A DNA stretch of 64,000 nt from Streptosporangium amethystogenes (GTDB lineage Bacteria; Actinomycetota; Actinomycetes; Streptosporangiales; Streptosporangiaceae), in contig NZ_JOEQ01000015.1 in the NCBI RefSeq assembly GCF_000721075.1, positions 62,001 through 126,000 on the forward strand. Direction: 5' to 3'. Position 1 is the stretch's first letter, and every line of letters begins with the position of its first letter. Of this stretch, positions 55,964 through 64,000 are shown piece by piece. The notes under the pieces are model-generated. The model was not told where the DNA came from. It saw only the letters and a program-made list of their open reading frames with translations, and made no database searches. The translations under genes were made by a program, and so were the position numbers.

Positions 55964-56518
55964 TCAGCCGGTGACGATCGTCAGGTCGGCGCGGGCACGG
56001 ACGTCGTCGCGGGTGTGGAAACTCTCCTCCTGAGCCGCCCAGCGCTCCCAGTGCGGTGCGTAGAGCTCGCCGTCGCGCCCCAGCGCGCGGTCCTTGCGTA
56101 CCTCGTCGGCAGCCTCCAGCCAGAGCAGGCCGCTCAGGTACGGCGCGGCGGCCAGCGCGCCGGAGCCGGTGCCGTCGACGATCAGGGTCCCGGTGGCCGG
56201 AACCTCGCGCCACTCGGCGTACGCGCCGTGTGCCCAGTCGTAGCGTCGCCATCGCGCGGGCCGGTTCAGGCTCAGCGGCAGCAGGATCCACTCGACCAGC
56301 GCGTCGACCCCGCTCAGCAGGCCGTCCCACCCCGGGTAGAGGTCGTCCATCCGTACGACGGGAGCGGCCGGCTCCGCGGCCACGGCGGTGGCGAGGGTGG
56401 ACTTCCCCGCCCCCGACCGCCCCTCGACGGCCAGGACCCGGGTGCGCCCCGCTCCGGCGGGGCGGGCGCGCAGCCAGGCGGAGATCCACGGCGCGTGGCC
56501 GTTCACGGCCGGCGTCAT
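55964..56518 (-). CDS. P-loop nucleoside/uridine kinase-like protein
   Basis: A 184-residue small kinase. VEGRSGAGKSTLATAVA is Walker A, VVRMDDLYPGWDGL is the substrate Asp region, and WLEAADEVRKDRALGRDG holds the lid arginines. Related proteins are annotated as uridine kinases, but the size and divergence leave the substrate open. It begins 6 bases beyond the stop of the alpha/beta hydrolase, so the two are co-transcribed. Confidence 0.85.
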   Translation of the reverse strand: MTPAVNGHAPWISAWLRARPAGAGRTRVLAVEGRSGAGKSTLATAVAAEPAAPVVRMDDLYPGWDGLLSGVDALVEWILLPLSLNRPARWRRYDWAHGAYAEWREVPATGTLIVDGTGSGALAAAPYLSGLLWLEAADEVRKDRALGRDGELYAPHWERWAAQEESFHTRDDVRARADLTIVTG

Positions 56519-56524
56519 CGCGCG

Positions 56525-57397
56525 TCACCCCGGCCCGGCGGGCCGATGAAGCGCCCCGAGGAACTCCGCCAGCGCGGAGGTCATCTCCACCGGCCGCTCC
56601 AGTGGCGGTAGGTGACCGGTCCGCGGCAGGTCCAGCCGGCGTGCCCCCGCGATGCCGTCGGCCAGCAGGCCGGACGCCGCCTGGATCTGCGGCACGTCGG
56701 CGAGTCCGTTGACCACCAGCGTGGGCACCTCGATCTCGCCCAGCCGCCCCTTCGCCGGTGGATCGAGCTGCCGTTCGGCGGAGGGCGGGCCGCTCCACAG
56801 CCGCTCGAACACGCCGCGGCACATCGCGACGGCCGCCTCCCACACCGCGGGGTCGAGATCCTCCCGGCCTCGGTCCGGCCCGGCGACCTGCCAGCGGACC
56901 TGTGCCTCCGCCATCGCGGCCACGTCCGCGGCGTCGACCGTCTCCGCCTCCCCGGTGCGGTAACGCCGCAGCCGGTCGGCGGGCACGGCACTGTGCACGC
57001 GCACCCGTGCCTGCTCCAGCATCTCCGCCGGCCAGGCGTGCCCGGACAGACCCGAGCAGACCAGTGCGAGCGCGGTCACCCGTCCAGGGGCGGCAAGGGT
57101 CGCGTCCAGCGCGTACGCGCCCCCCATCGAGCAGCCGACGAGGGCCGCCCGCTCCACCCCGAGCGCGTCGAGCACCGCCAGCAGATCCTCGTGGTGCGCG
57201 AACTCACCGGCCGCGTCACCGGACTCGCCGTACCCGCGCCAGTCGTAGCGGATCACCCGGTAATACGCCGACAGCGCCAGGAACTGGTGCTCCCACATCC
57301 GCCGATCGGCTATTCCCGCGTGTGCGAACAGCACCGCGGGACCGGAGCCCGCCTCGTCGTACGCGATTTCCACGCCGTCTCGCCGAATCGTCGCCAT
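56525..57397 (-). CDS. Alpha/beta hydrolase
   Basis: A 290-residue hydrolase of the 3-oxoadipate-enol-lactonase-like class. FAHAGIADRRMWEHQFLALS is the oxyanion loop, the nucleophile is in VGCSMGGAYAL, a late LVVNGLADVPQ gives the acidic residue and TGHLPPLERP the His. Complete and probably active. It heads the two-gene unit with the kinase-like protein. It diverges from the DUF4132 operon. Confidence 0.9.
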   Translation of the reverse strand: MATIRRDGVEIAYDEAGSGPAVLFAHAGIADRRMWEHQFLALSAYYRVIRYDWRGYGESGDAAGEFAHHEDLLAVLDALGVERAALVGCSMGGAYALDATLAAPGRVTALALVCSGLSGHAWPAEMLEQARVRVHSAVPADRLRRYRTGEAETVDAADVAAMAEAQVRWQVAGPDRGREDLDPAVWEAAVAMCRGVFERLWSGPPSAERQLDPPAKGRLGEIEVPTLVVNGLADVPQIQAASGLLADGIAGARRLDLPRTGHLPPLERPVEMTSALAEFLGALHRPAGPG

Positions 57398-57652
57398 CCC
57401 GGCAACCTACCGAGTGGACACCACCCCTGGAACGCGTGTTCGCCATCGACGAAGCGCCGCAGGGGGCCCGCACCCCGCCCGCCCGGCTGTCTTCGGCATG
57501 GGCCGTCCGACGCCGGAGCCGTTCTGGCCCGGACCATGCCCGCCGGGTACGGGTTTGTCGGTCAGGGGCGTTAGCGTTCCGCGCATCACGGTCGCGGGTG
57601 AGGAGATCCCCGCGAACGTCGGCAATCCGTGTGTGGTGAGAGGCGGGATCCC

Positions 57653-58531
57653 TTGGGCTGGCTGGCGGCGGGCGACGGGTATGAGGTCGCTCTTGTGGAG
57701 GGCCGGGTGGCGGCGAGGGCCACCTCCGGCCGGGCGGCGGGGCGGCGGCTGAAGTCGCTGCCCAAACAGGTGCGTGAGCATCCTGAGGTCGAGCGGCTGC
57801 GCCGCCTGGCCGAATGGCTCGACCGGCACGAGGCCGCCTGCGTGGCGCGGGTGGACGCCTGGATGGTGTCATCCCTGCCCGTTCCCACCGAGTTGGTGGC
57901 CCGGGTGTGGCCGGACGAGGCGTGGCGGTCGGTGCTGCGCGACCTGGTGGTGGTCGGCGACGACGAGGCGGGTTTCCTGCGGGACGTCACGGACTTCGGC
58001 GAGTTGCGGATCGTGAACCTGGACGGCGAGACCGTCCGGCTGTCCCCGGAGACGGTGACCCTGCCGCATCCGGTGCTGCTGCCGGATCTGGAGGAGCTGA
58101 GGGAGTTCGCCGCGGAGCTGGGCGTGACCCAGCGCGTCGAGCAGATCCACCGGGCGACCTGGGGCAGGCCGGTCGATCCCGCGGAGCCGGGAAAGCCCGG
58201 GGAGAAAGTCGCGGAGGTGAAGGAGTTCGCCGGGGGAAGGTTCGCCTCCCGGTTCGGCCTCGCCGCCCGCGCGACCTCGCTCGGCTACCGCGTTTCCGGT
58301 GGCTACGCCACCTGTGTGGTGCGCGACGCGGAGCGCAGCGCCGAGGCCTCTGTCTGGATCGGGGAGCCCTACTGGGACGGCGAGACCGAGACGGGCGACC
58401 TGACCTGGCGCGACCGGGAGGGCAGGCGGCTGCCGTCACGGGAGGTCGGCCGTGTGGCCTGGTCGGAGGGAATGCGCATGGCCGCGGCGCTGTACGCCGG
58501 CCGCGATGTCGAGAAGGGAACGAACGCGTGA
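57653..58531 (+). CDS. DUF4132-domain protein
   Basis: A 292-residue protein. The C-terminal half carries the DUF4132 pattern: ELGVTQRVEQIHRATW, then VKEFAGGRFASRFGLAARATSLGYRVSGGYATCVV. The N-terminal half (RLKSLPKQVREHPEVERLRRLAEWLDRHEAACVARVDAWMV) is helical. I chose TTG 57653, where GAGAGGCGGGA precedes and the family-like start GWLAAGDGYEV begins; GTG 57629 would add eight residues. DUF4132 also occurs in the E. coli WGR protein YehI. It shares a 4-base overlap (GTGA) with the giant protein, the first step of a coupled operon. Confidence 0.8.
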   Translation: MGWLAAGDGYEVALVEGRVAARATSGRAAGRRLKSLPKQVREHPEVERLRRLAEWLDRHEAACVARVDAWMVSSLPVPTELVARVWPDEAWRSVLRDLVVVGDDEAGFLRDVTDFGELRIVNLDGETVRLSPETVTLPHPVLLPDLEELREFAAELGVTQRVEQIHRATWGRPVDPAEPGKPGEKVAEVKEFAGGRFASRFGLAARATSLGYRVSGGYATCVVRDAERSAEASVWIGEPYWDGETETGDLTWRDREGRRLPSREVGRVAWSEGMRMAAALYAGRDVEKGTNA

Positions 58532-61500
58532 GCCACACCACGTCGCCGCCGGGCACCCCGGAGAGTCAGCCGTCCGGGGAGCCGGAGCGGGCCGAGGTCA
58601 CGGGCGCGGCCATGGCTCGGGAGCTGCTGGAGGCCGGGGCGGTCCTGCCGTCCGGCACGAGCGGGGGCGGTGAGCGGGCGGTGCCGTTGACCGCGCGCGC
58701 CTACCGGCACCCCGGGCTGGCGGAGCGGGTGGTGGTGCGCCTGGTCGCCGAGGAACTGGGCGCCGCGGAGGATGCCGCGGCCCGCTTCCTCGGGCTGGAG
58801 CCGGACGGTGAGCCGGTCGTCGTCGGGGTGGGCCTGCGGCGCTCGCTCGGGTTCCCCGAGTGGGTGCTCGTGCATCACCCACAGGACGGCCACCACGCAC
58901 TCGCCCTGGTACCGGAGCTGGACCGCGCGGGCAGGCAGGTGAAGTCCAAGCCGAAGGCCGCCCTCGACGCCTACCAGCGGCTCGCCACACAGCTGGCCGG
59001 GGCCGTCCCGCACTTCCTGCCGACGTTCCTCGAACAGGCGGGCCGGGCGTTCCTCTCGGTGGAGAACACCGCCTATGCGGCGCAGCTGTTCACCCAGGCG
59101 CGCAGGGCCGAGGCGGAGCACGGACTGCCTGTCGACGAGGACCGGCTTGACGCGGTGTTCCTGGAGTTCGCACTCGCGGGGGCCCTGCCGGTCAAGGCCC
59201 TGTCGGCGTACGCGAAGGAGTTGGCGGGCCGGGTGCCGGCCGGTGAGGCCCTGCGCAGGGTCCGCCGGCTGTGTGTGCGCCGCACGGCGGCCGGGCTGTC
59301 ACCGTCCGCGCAGATGGCCGCCGAACTGCGCCGCCTGGCCAGGGCCGCCGGGCGCGACGCGGACGCCGAGGAGCAGGCGTACCTGGCGGACCTGCTCGGC
59401 CTGCCCGCCACCTCAGGGGCGCCGCTGGGCTGGTGGAAGGCGCATCGCCCCGCCCTGGTGGCCCTCGCACGGAGGGAACCCGCGATCCGCGGGACGCTGC
59501 TGAACATGATGCCCGCCAACGGTGACGGCGAGATGCCCGCCCTCTGGCTGGAGATGCTGGAGGCCTCCGGAGCCGTCGCGGGCCTGGGAGCGGACGAGGT
59601 GCCCGAGTGGGAGCGTCCCGCCGACGGCACAGCGGGCTGGCTCGGGCGTTTCCTGGGCATCTGGAATCCGGGACGGCGGTCCGGCTCGCGGCTGCCGGGC
59701 CTGTACACGCTGGTCGAGCGCGTGGCGGGACGGCTACGTGCCGAGCTCGCCGTCACGGGCGGGGGCGTGCCGTTCAAGCCGGAACCCGACCTGCTCGACC
59801 TCCTGCTGTCGCTGGACGTCCCGGTCGCCGTTCCGGGCGACGGCGTGGGTCTCCTGCTGGAATTCTGGGCCCGGAAGGAGGAACGGCGCGACCTGCTCGC
59901 GCTGGCCGCCGACCCCCGGTTCCGGCCCGCGTTCCACCACGCCGCCTACAGTTTCTACGACGACACCGACGGGCGGCGTGCCGTGCGCCGACTGGCGGCG
60001 TCCCCCGGCGGCCGGACGATGCTGGCCGACTGGGTAGGCGAGGTCGCCCGGCGCTCGGTCGCCACCGGTCTGCCGCAGCTGCCCGACGCGCTCAGGCGGC
60101 TGACCTGGTTGCCCGGCGAGGCACTGGCCCTCGCGAAGGAGAAGGTCGCCGAGGCGGTACGGGCCGACCTCGCCGCCGAGCTCGCCAGGACGCTGCGCGG
60201 CGGGCTCCTCGACGAGCTGGGCTGGCCGGCCTGGGAGGACGCGGTCGCCGATCTCACCGGCCCGAAGGGCGTGCGCGAGGTCGAGGTCGCCGACGCCTGG
60301 CCGAACCTGATCGTCTCGGGGCCCTCCCAGGCCAGGGTGATCGGCCCGGAGGGGACCGTGCTCACCCACGACCTGCGCCACGCCCCGGACGACACCTGGG
60401 GAGATCCAGGCTTCCAGCACGTCGACGGTGAACTGCTCGTCTACTGGCACACCTACGGCGCGGGCGACGAGTTGCGCGGATACTGGCACTCCTCGGCGGG
60501 CACGATCCTGACGCTGGAGGGGACGGACAACAGGTGGATGCTGGGTGCCGACACGGTCACCCTGCCGCTGCCCGGCGGCGGGAGGACCACGGGCGCCGGT
60601 GTGCTGTACCCGGGTGACACCGCGGTGCCCCGCAGGCGCCGGCTGATCGGGGACGGGACCTCGTTCTGGACCTGGGACGGCGACGTCGAGCACTGGCGCG
60701 AGCACGACCCGTCCGGCATGGCGGACGGCAGGCTGAGCATGCCCGGGTTCCTCGCCGACGCGCTGCGCTCGGCACCGACGGGCAGCACCTTCCAGGGAGG
60801 CTGGGTGCTGCCCTTCGAAGGAGAGGCGACCCCGGCCGGCGTCCCGGTGGGCGGCCTGCTCGGCTGGCGGACGGTCCGGCTGCCCGACGGGTCGCTACGC
60901 GGTGAGGACCTGGCCGGTCGCACCGTCACCCTGCGCGACGGCCAGGACGGCCCCGGCCGACCGTCGCGCGCGGTGACGTTTCCCGGCGACGACCGGCCGC
61001 GTGCCCTCGTCAGGAACCACCACGAGATCAAGCTCGTCGATCCTGAGGGCGCCGTCGTCGCGACGGCCTTGACGGACAGGGAGCCGGGCCCCTTCGCGGA
61101 AGGTACCGCGCTGCTGCCGCCCCCGCGTTACTGGCACCTCATGCGGGCCCGCGACCCGGAGGGCTCACTGGCCCTGCGCGGGATCGACAGGGAGACGGCG
61201 GCGGCCCTGCTGAAGGCCGCGAGCTCCCTCGACCATGCGCGGCTCGCGAACACCACCCAGCCGGGGCAGGCCCCGGGAACCACGCGTTCGGCCCGGGAGG
61301 AGCTGCGCGAGCTGGTCCGCACGCTGCTGCCGAGACTCACCCACGACGCGCTCATCACCGGAGTCGCCGGGGTGACGGCGTTCGCCGCCGCGCAGCAGGC
61401 GAGCCTGGACGCGGCGGCGGCCAGGCTCGCCGGCGCACTCACGGGTGAGCAGGCGGAGCAGGAGCCGGACGGCCCCGGTGACCAGTCGCTCATCGAGGCA

Positions 61501-63513
61501 CTCAACGGCCTCGGCGTCTCGGGCGACCACTGGTCGAGGGAGGAGCAGCACCGAGGGGTATTCCAGCAGCTGCGGACGATCGGCCGCGAGCAGCGGGTTC
61601 CCTCCGGCCCGACCGTCCGCCTTCACCTGGACGGCCAGGAACTCGCGCACTCCCGGCTGGGATGGGAGCCACTGCTCCACCAGTCGGCCGCGATCGCCTA
61701 CCGGGCGGCGTCGGCGTTCGAACCCGAGCGGGCGGAGGCGCTGCGGAGGCTGCTCTCCGAGATCGACACGCTCGGACTGGCCTGCGCGGCCGAGCCCGCC
61801 TCGTGGCGCCGGCTTGTGGCGCATCTGGAAAGCGGCTGGCTCGACGACGCCAGGGGCAAATGGTACGACAGCCGCTGGCGCGGAGTGCTCCCGCTGGAGG
61901 GGGGCGCCTTCATCGCCTTCCTGGAGGCCGTCCCGGAGAGCGGCGGCTGCGCCTTCACGGGGCTCTTCCACGACCCGGCCGGTCGCTTCGAAGTCCCTCA
62001 CCCCTACAGCGTGCGTTCCCTGGGCACGGTCGGCGAGGCCAGGCACGCGGGCTGGCTCGGCGAGTTCCTCGGGGAGTTCGCCGGACGTGGTCCCGCGCCC
62101 TGGCGGCCGGAGGGTGCCGAGGAGTTCGCACGGCTCACCGGGGTCACCGCGACGATGGCCAGGCTGGTCGTCGCCGGACTGCCGTACGTGGACACCTACC
62201 AGCGCAACTTCCTGCCCTCCGACATGCGGACCGCGCTCGGCCTGAAGGCGGCGGAGGCCGCCGTCGCCAAGGACGAGCTGTGCCGGCTGGACGCCGACAT
62301 CCGGCGCGAGGTCGTCGCCGCGCTGCTGCCCGAGAGCCCGGCCGCGCTGTGGACCGACGGTCCGGACGTCGTCGCCGCCGCGCGGGTGTGGAATGACAGG
62401 GTGGGACGGCGTGCCGCCGTCCCGGAGTGGCTTCTCGGCGAGGCGGCCCGCGCGGTGCGCACCGGATGGGAGCCCGGCCGGGCGCTGCCCGCCCTGCTCG
62501 ATCCGGCCTCGGCGCCGGAGCTCAGCACCGACCTGCGCTGGCGGGTGAAGGGGGACCGTGTCTCCCCGGCCGACGGTGCCGGCACCGGGTTCACCGAGGC
62601 CACGCTGGTCTCCACGGTCGCGCTGACCGCGTGGCTGGCCCACCGGCTGCCCTCGGGCGATGCCGTGCGCGCCGTGCTGCCCGCCGTGCTGGCCGCGGTC
62701 TCCGACCGGCTGGCGAATCCCGAGCTCCTGCTCGACCTGGGCCGCTACGTCGACCTCCCCGGATTCAGGAAGGTCGCCGGAGCCCCCACCGAGGTCGCCG
62801 AGGGCTGGGAACGCTACGGCGCGGTGATCATGGCCACCCATGACGACCAGCCCGCACCAGGTCTGCGCGTCGCTCTGCTCGACGCGTCGGGGAGCGATCC
62901 CTACCTGCCCGCCCTGCGGGCCCTGACCGGTGACCAGGAGCCGTTCCCGGTCGAGACGGCACTGCGCACCGCCCGCGACCCGCGTTTCGAAGCGTTTCTC
63001 GGCGACCCTGGAGACCCCGTGGCGGGGGAGCGCGCGGCCGACGGCACCTGGTGGCCGCAGAATCCCTCCCGTTCCGTGCCCGCGCTGCTCTCCGAGGTCG
63101 CGGAGCGGTACGGGCTGGGCCAGGACGCCGCCACGCTCTACCTGGCGCTGCTCGCGATGCCGGACCCCACGGACAAGAACGTCACCCGGTGGACCGGATG
63201 GAAGCCCGCGCGGTTCAAGGCTGCCCGCGCCGAGTTGGCCGCCACCGACCTGGTGGTCGAGGCCGGCCGCGCCCGAGCCGGTCGCTCCCTGTTCCTGCCG
63301 GGAGCCTGGACGGACCTCAAAACCCCGAACCTCCCGCTCGAACAGTGGAAGCTCCCCATGTTCGACCTGCTCAGCGCGGAGAGCGCGCCGCTCGGCGTGG
63401 TCGTTCCCACCGAACCCGCCGCCGACCTCTACGCCAGGGCCTGGCAGCGGGTCCGCGACGGCGACGTCCCTCGATTCGAGGAGCTTCGCGTGCGGCGCGG
63501 CAGGCGCCGCTGA
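58528..63513 (+). CDS. 1661-residue protein of unknown function, MoxR/DUF4132 operon
   Basis: A very large cytoplasmic protein without signal peptide or transmembrane segments. Residues 1-590 are helix-rich and repeat-like (FLPTFLEQAGRAFLSVENTAYAAQLFTQARRAEAEHG is a TPR-like stretch). Residues ~590-850 have repeated Trp- and Gly-rich strands (YWHTYGAGDELRGYWHSSAGTILTLEG, SFWTWDGDVEHWREHD, TFQGGWVLPFEG) suggesting a beta-propeller. Residues ~1540-1600 (KNVTRWTGWKPARFKAARAELAATDLVVEAGRARAGRSLFLPGAW) look like a winged helix. GTG 58528 is coupled to the DUF4132 stop. It is probably the scaffold/effector of the system with the MoxR ATPase that follows. Confidence 0.82.
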   Translation: MSHTTSPPGTPESQPSGEPERAEVTGAAMARELLEAGAVLPSGTSGGGERAVPLTARAYRHPGLAERVVVRLVAEELGAAEDAAARFLGLEPDGEPVVVGVGLRRSLGFPEWVLVHHPQDGHHALALVPELDRAGRQVKSKPKAALDAYQRLATQLAGAVPHFLPTFLEQAGRAFLSVENTAYAAQLFTQARRAEAEHGLPVDEDRLDAVFLEFALAGALPVKALSAYAKELAGRVPAGEALRRVRRLCVRRTAAGLSPSAQMAAELRRLARAAGRDADAEEQAYLADLLGLPATSGAPLGWWKAHRPALVALARREPAIRGTLLNMMPANGDGEMPALWLEMLEASGAVAGLGADEVPEWERPADGTAGWLGRFLGIWNPGRRSGSRLPGLYTLVERVAGRLRAELAVTGGGVPFKPEPDLLDLLLSLDVPVAVPGDGVGLLLEFWARKEERRDLLALAADPRFRPAFHHAAYSFYDDTDGRRAVRRLAASPGGRTMLADWVGEVARRSVATGLPQLPDALRRLTWLPGEALALAKEKVAEAVRADLAAELARTLRGGLLDELGWPAWEDAVADLTGPKGVREVEVADAWPNLIVSGPSQARVIGPEGTVLTHDLRHAPDDTWGDPGFQHVDGELLVYWHTYGAGDELRGYWHSSAGTILTLEGTDNRWMLGADTVTLPLPGGGRTTGAGVLYPGDTAVPRRRRLIGDGTSFWTWDGDVEHWREHDPSGMADGRLSMPGFLADALRSAPTGSTFQGGWVLPFEGEATPAGVPVGGLLGWRTVRLPDGSLRGEDLAGRTVTLRDGQDGPGRPSRAVTFPGDDRPRALVRNHHEIKLVDPEGAVVATALTDREPGPFAEGTALLPPPRYWHLMRARDPEGSLALRGIDRETAAALLKAASSLDHARLANTTQPGQAPGTTRSAREELRELVRTLLPRLTHDALITGVAGVTAFAAAQQASLDAAAARLAGALTGEQAEQEPDGPGDQSLIEALNGLGVSGDHWSREEQHRGVFQQLRTIGREQRVPSGPTVRLHLDGQELAHSRLGWEPLLHQSAAIAYRAASAFEPERAEALRRLLSEIDTLGLACAAEPASWRRLVAHLESGWLDDARGKWYDSRWRGVLPLEGGAFIAFLEAVPESGGCAFTGLFHDPAGRFEVPHPYSVRSLGTVGEARHAGWLGEFLGEFAGRGPAPWRPEGAEEFARLTGVTATMARLVVAGLPYVDTYQRNFLPSDMRTALGLKAAEAAVAKDELCRLDADIRREVVAALLPESPAALWTDGPDVVAAARVWNDRVGRRAAVPEWLLGEAARAVRTGWEPGRALPALLDPASAPELSTDLRWRVKGDRVSPADGAGTGFTEATLVSTVALTAWLAHRLPSGDAVRAVLPAVLAAVSDRLANPELLLDLGRYVDLPGFRKVAGAPTEVAEGWERYGAVIMATHDDQPAPGLRVALLDASGSDPYLPALRALTGDQEPFPVETALRTARDPRFEAFLGDPGDPVAGERAADGTWWPQNPSRSVPALLSEVAERYGLGQDAATLYLALLAMPDPTDKNVTRWTGWKPARFKAARAELAATDLVVEAGRARAGRSLFLPGAWTDLKTPNLPLEQWKLPMFDLLSAESAPLGVVVPTEPAADLYARAWQRVRDGDVPRFEELRVRRGRRR

Positions 63514-63571
63514 GGAGAGGGGCTCCGCCTCCCCGCGGACCGCTCACCAGGAACCAGCAGTTCTCAACGGC

Positions 63572-63622
63572 CCGATCGGCCGGAACGCGCATGGGTTCGC
63601 CCCGTGCGTTCCGGCCGATCGG
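63572..63622 (+). promoter_or_regulatory. Long intercistronic hairpin with UUCG-capped apex
   Basis: CCGATCGGCCGGAACGC (63572-63588) and its exact complement (63606-63622) form a 17-bp stem. Within the loop GGG-TTCG-CCC (63593-63602) makes a UUCG tetraloop, so the whole element folds as one long rod. It lies 59 bases after the giant gene and 30 before the ATPase start. No U-tract follows. A processing or attenuation site within the operon is plausible. Confidence 0.65.
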
Positions 63623-63652
63623 ACGGTACGACAGACAGAAGGATCTCTCTCG

Positions 63653-64000
63653 ATGACCATGACCGAACAGACGGTCCCCCCGGCTCCCTCCGGCCGGCAG
63701 ACGCTGCCGGCCGAGGAACGGCACGCCGCCGAGCTCGCCTTCCTCGCCGCCCATGACAACGGCTCCCGGCCCCCCGGCTGGTCGCTGACCCCGCGCGCGG
63801 TCGTCACGTTCGTCTGCGGCAGCGAGGGACAGGCCCTCGAACTGCCCGGATCGCGGCAGGCGAGCGAGGGCGAAGGCCTCGCTTCGCCCACCCGGCTCGT
63901 CATCGCTCCCAAGTTCGTCGGCGAGCGCTCCCTGGTGGAACGCTGCGTGGTCACCCTCGCCGGTGAGCGTGGCCTGCTGCTGGTCGGCGAGCCCGGCACC
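63653..64000 (+). CDS. MoxR-family AAA ATPase, 3'-truncated by window edge
   Basis: The first 116 codons of an ATPase. The N-terminal 60 residues (LPAEERHAAELAFLAAHD, RPPGWSLTPRAVVTFVCG) belong to the version associated with DUF4132 proteins. GLLLVGEPGT at the window end is the beginning of Walker A (GEPGTxKS). AGAAGGA precedes ATG 63653. It would power the system, and in related loci a vWA-domain gene follows. Walker B, sensor residues and later genes cannot be seen. Confidence 0.8.
   Translation, partial: MTMTEQTVPPAPSGRQTLPAEERHAAELAFLAAHDNGSRPPGWSLTPRAVVTFVCGSEGQALELPGSRQASEGEGLASPTRLVIAPKFVGERSLVERCVVTLAGERGLLLVGEPGT

Noticed and set aside
57541..57580. Possible promoter TTGTCG ... TAGCGT before DUF4132
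   Set aside because: Spacing of only 11 bases is too short for a sigma-70 promoter; kept out of the feature list.
61165..62841. A 558-codon minus-strand frame within the giant gene
   Set aside because: Antisense shadow of the 1661-residue gene; Gly/Arg-rich, no start signal or motif.

Overview
The window is high-GC actinobacterial DNA. The GTG/TTG starts, the tricorn protease, the DUF3040 and LtrA proteins, the many ECF/LacI/TetR/WYL regulators and the L-rhamnose operon suggest a Streptosporangiaceae-type genome (Streptosporangium, Nonomuraea and relatives). That placement is inferred from gene content and codon bias, not from a marker gene. I found no rRNA, tRNA, CRISPR array or complete insertion sequence.

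Left part (1-20.5 kb). After the 3' part of a secreted SGNH hydrolase comes a minus-strand operon of ABC-2 exporter plus NarL-type two-component system. Next are an alpha/beta hydrolase and a divergent WYL regulator that share a palindromic operator, and an LtrA membrane protein. From 8158 to 13066 lies a tightly coupled operon: NmrA-like reductase, small proteins, a ferritin-like/CDGSH iron-sulfur fusion, an alpha/beta hydrolase that has lost its nucleophile, a complete ECF41 sigma factor, and a second sigma-like protein without region 4. A tricorn protease follows (with a 17-bp perfect hairpin touching its ribosome binding site), then a Lys-rich small protein, a DUF3040 protein, a penicillin-binding protein and a 1-acylglycerol-3-phosphate acyltransferase.

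Middle (20.5-38 kb). A complete L-rhamnose locus: rhamnulokinase and a LacI repressor on the minus strand, and divergently an ABC importer (ATPase, two permeases, binding protein), rhamnose isomerase and a bifunctional rhamnulose-1-phosphate aldolase/lactaldehyde dehydrogenase. LacI-type boxes flank a near-consensus promoter. Then come an orphan tyrosine recombinase, a MOSC protein whose 5' end carries an IS200/IS605-like hairpin, a GNAT protein, a winged-helix HTH_42 protein, a LysE exporter and a VOC protein.

Right part (38-57.4 kb). An FAD monooxygenase behind a consensus promoter/operator is followed by gene debris (molybdenum hydroxylase FAD subunit, glycoside hydrolase C-terminus). Then come a beta-helix/LRR protein, a second MurG-like glycosyltransferase, a LacI regulator with an orphan galactofuranose-type binding protein, an NmrA-like reductase, a short group 2 sigma-70 factor and a Ser/Thr kinase with its active site deleted. 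A possible low-oxygen block follows: alcohol dehydrogenase, XRE/PNPOx-like protein, DevR-like dyads and cydAB.

Right edge (57.6-64 kb). A DUF4132 protein, a 1661-residue protein of unknown function with a propeller-like middle, and the start of a MoxR-type AAA ATPase form an operon cut off by the window end. It resembles the MoxR/vWA-associated multi-protein NTP-dependent systems proposed to act in biological conflict. A 17-bp hairpin with a UUCG-capped tip lies in front of the ATPase. This, together with the ferritin/CDGSH-ECF41 operon, is the best candidate here for a poorly described system.
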